DNA of 5,791 nucleotides, taken from contig JBHPCA010000054.1 of NCBI GenBank assembly GCA_042576225.1, forward strand, positions 1 to 5,791. Direction: 5' to 3'. A model generated the notes under the pieces. It worked only from the letters and a program-made list of their open reading frames with translations. It did not search any database and was not told the origin of the DNA. The translations under genes and the position numbers were made by a program. The stretch is from GWF2-30-66 sp042576225 (GTDB lineage: Bacteria; Babelota; Babeliae; Babelales; Vermiphilaceae). Below are positions 4,923-5,791 of the stretch, piece by piece; position 1 is the first letter of the stretch; each line of letters begins with the position of its first letter.

Positions 4923-5791
4923 TTAAAAGTTACTTTTTAGCAATATTTTTACATCACTAAAACTTTTACCTACTTTCTTTAAGCCAAGCTTAAGCTCATC
5001 TTGCTTCCTTTTATTTTCACAAGCAACATTTGAATAGTAAAGCTTATTTCCCGTTTTAAAAACTATAATTGGACCATTATAAGCGACTGAAATGATGCAA
5101 TTATTATCCTTGCTTAAAGACAAAGCTCCTAAAGTTACACTTTTAGAATGATACACATCCGGACAAATATATATCTTCATTTTACATCTGTTCCCCCTCA
5201 TGTCAAAAGTTGCAATTTCGCCACTCATGGACCCAAATATAGCACAACTATTTTTGCTAAAAAACGCATGTTTAACAAACTTGCCATGTTCACACTGATA
5301 TTTCTGTTTGTTTTTTTTCGTATCAAAAACTATTATTTCACCAGCAGCACCTGACATAACACTGTTACTATCGTAATCAAAAGATACACAGTTAACCCTA
5401 TGACTATGCTTATAAAAACATTTTTGTTTGTTATTTTTAATATCAAAAACTATTATTCGGCCACCATCATCTCCCTATACAATATATTTACCATCACTAT
5501 TGAAGGAAATACAACTTACCCAATTACTATGCTTGTATAAGCACTCTTCTTTGTTATTTTTTATATCAAAAACTATTACATCTCCACTTCTGGATCCTGA
5601 TACAACACAACCACCATTACCGCTAAAAGATATACATGTAACCATTTTAGGATGCTTGTATGAGCATTTTTGTTCCCAGCTTTGCATATCAAATACCACT
5701 ACCTGACCATCTCTGGATCCAGATGCTACATAGCGAACATCATCGCTAAAACATGCACACGTAATACTGCTCTCACACTCGTATAAACATT
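4923..5791 (-). pseudogene. WD40-repeat protein gene, broken by one in-frame TAG, 5' end outside the window
   Basis: The - strand frame is open from the right edge to a TAG at 5475-5477, then for 183 more codons to TAA at 4923-4925. It encodes tandem WD40-like blades, each with a Cys/Lys-His start, V-x-C-x-SF, a GS-x-x-G turn and a final VFD where WD is usual. Three blades of 41 residues are followed by two of 40 and a degenerate one, then a short Lys-rich tail ending LLKSNF. A beta-propeller scaffold for protein binding is the family role. The TAG replaces the residue that is Ser in the blade before (VVSGS versus IV-stop-GD), so a single change from TCG would explain it. No start with a ribosome site follows the stop; the nearest ATG is at 5355-5357. 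It may be a recent pseudogene, a read-through gene or a sequencing error. Confidence 0.7.
5181..5789 (-). repeat. tandem WD40 blade repeats, period 120-123 bp
   Basis: Five consecutive units occupy 5667-5789, 5544-5666, 5421-5543, 5301-5420 and 5181-5300. On the + strand the 16-mer ATATCAAAAACTATTA occurs at 5440-5455 and exactly 123 bp away at 5563-5578, with a one-base variant at 5320-5335. Conservation in DNA as well as protein points to fairly recent unit duplication. Confidence 0.75.

Noticed and set aside
5428..5706. 92-codon + strand frame across the WD40 repeats
   Set aside because: It is the antisense of the blade repeats and shows the same period. It has no ribosome site and an improbable composition.

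Overview
The window reads as AT-rich bacterial DNA, probably from an intracellular or amoeba-associated lineage. The best guess is Dependentiae/TM6 (Babeliales-like), because that group combines low G+C with eukaryote-like F-box and WD40 proteins carrying signal peptides. This placement is inferred from style, not from a marker gene. Bacterial origin is supported by a -35/-10 promoter (TTGAAA-N16-TATAAT), Shine-Dalgarno sites and a clean intrinsic terminator, which argue against an amoebal giant virus.

Left part (about 108-3934, + strand): three genes lie in a row. The first (186-974) and third (3092-3934) are paralogous F-box proteins with an N-terminal export or anchor helix, a cysteine-pair loop and a hydrophobic C-terminal segment. 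Between them (1046-2959) is a membrane-anchored AAA+ ATPase with a roughly 180-residue lysine/arginine-rich tail. An intrinsic terminator (2969-2996) closes the ATPase gene. The two F-box genes share a 198-bp core at about 91% nucleotide identity. The third gene has its leader and first seven codons in common with the ATPase gene, not with the other F-box gene, so it looks like a chimera of its two neighbours.

Right part (3935-5791, - strand): a DinB-like / maleylpyruvate isomerase N-terminal-domain protein (3935-4747) abuts the third gene tail to tail with no spacer. It is richer in G+C where counted and carries a perfect 27-nt palindrome inside its coding sequence. Just before its start are a four-codon upstream ORF and a hairpin that covers that ORF's Shine-Dalgarno site. 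Further right, a WD40-repeat gene enters from beyond the window end. It is interrupted by one in-frame TAG at 5475-5477, yet stays open for 183 codons after it.

Working idea (inference): the F-box/ATPase/F-box cluster, with a WD40 gene nearby, is a host-interaction locus. F-box proteins recruit substrates to eukaryotic SCF ubiquitin ligases through Skp1, and WD40 propellers often bind the substrate. The isomerase-like gene shows no functional link to the rest and may be an insertion. No tRNA, rRNA, CRISPR array or transposase is visible.
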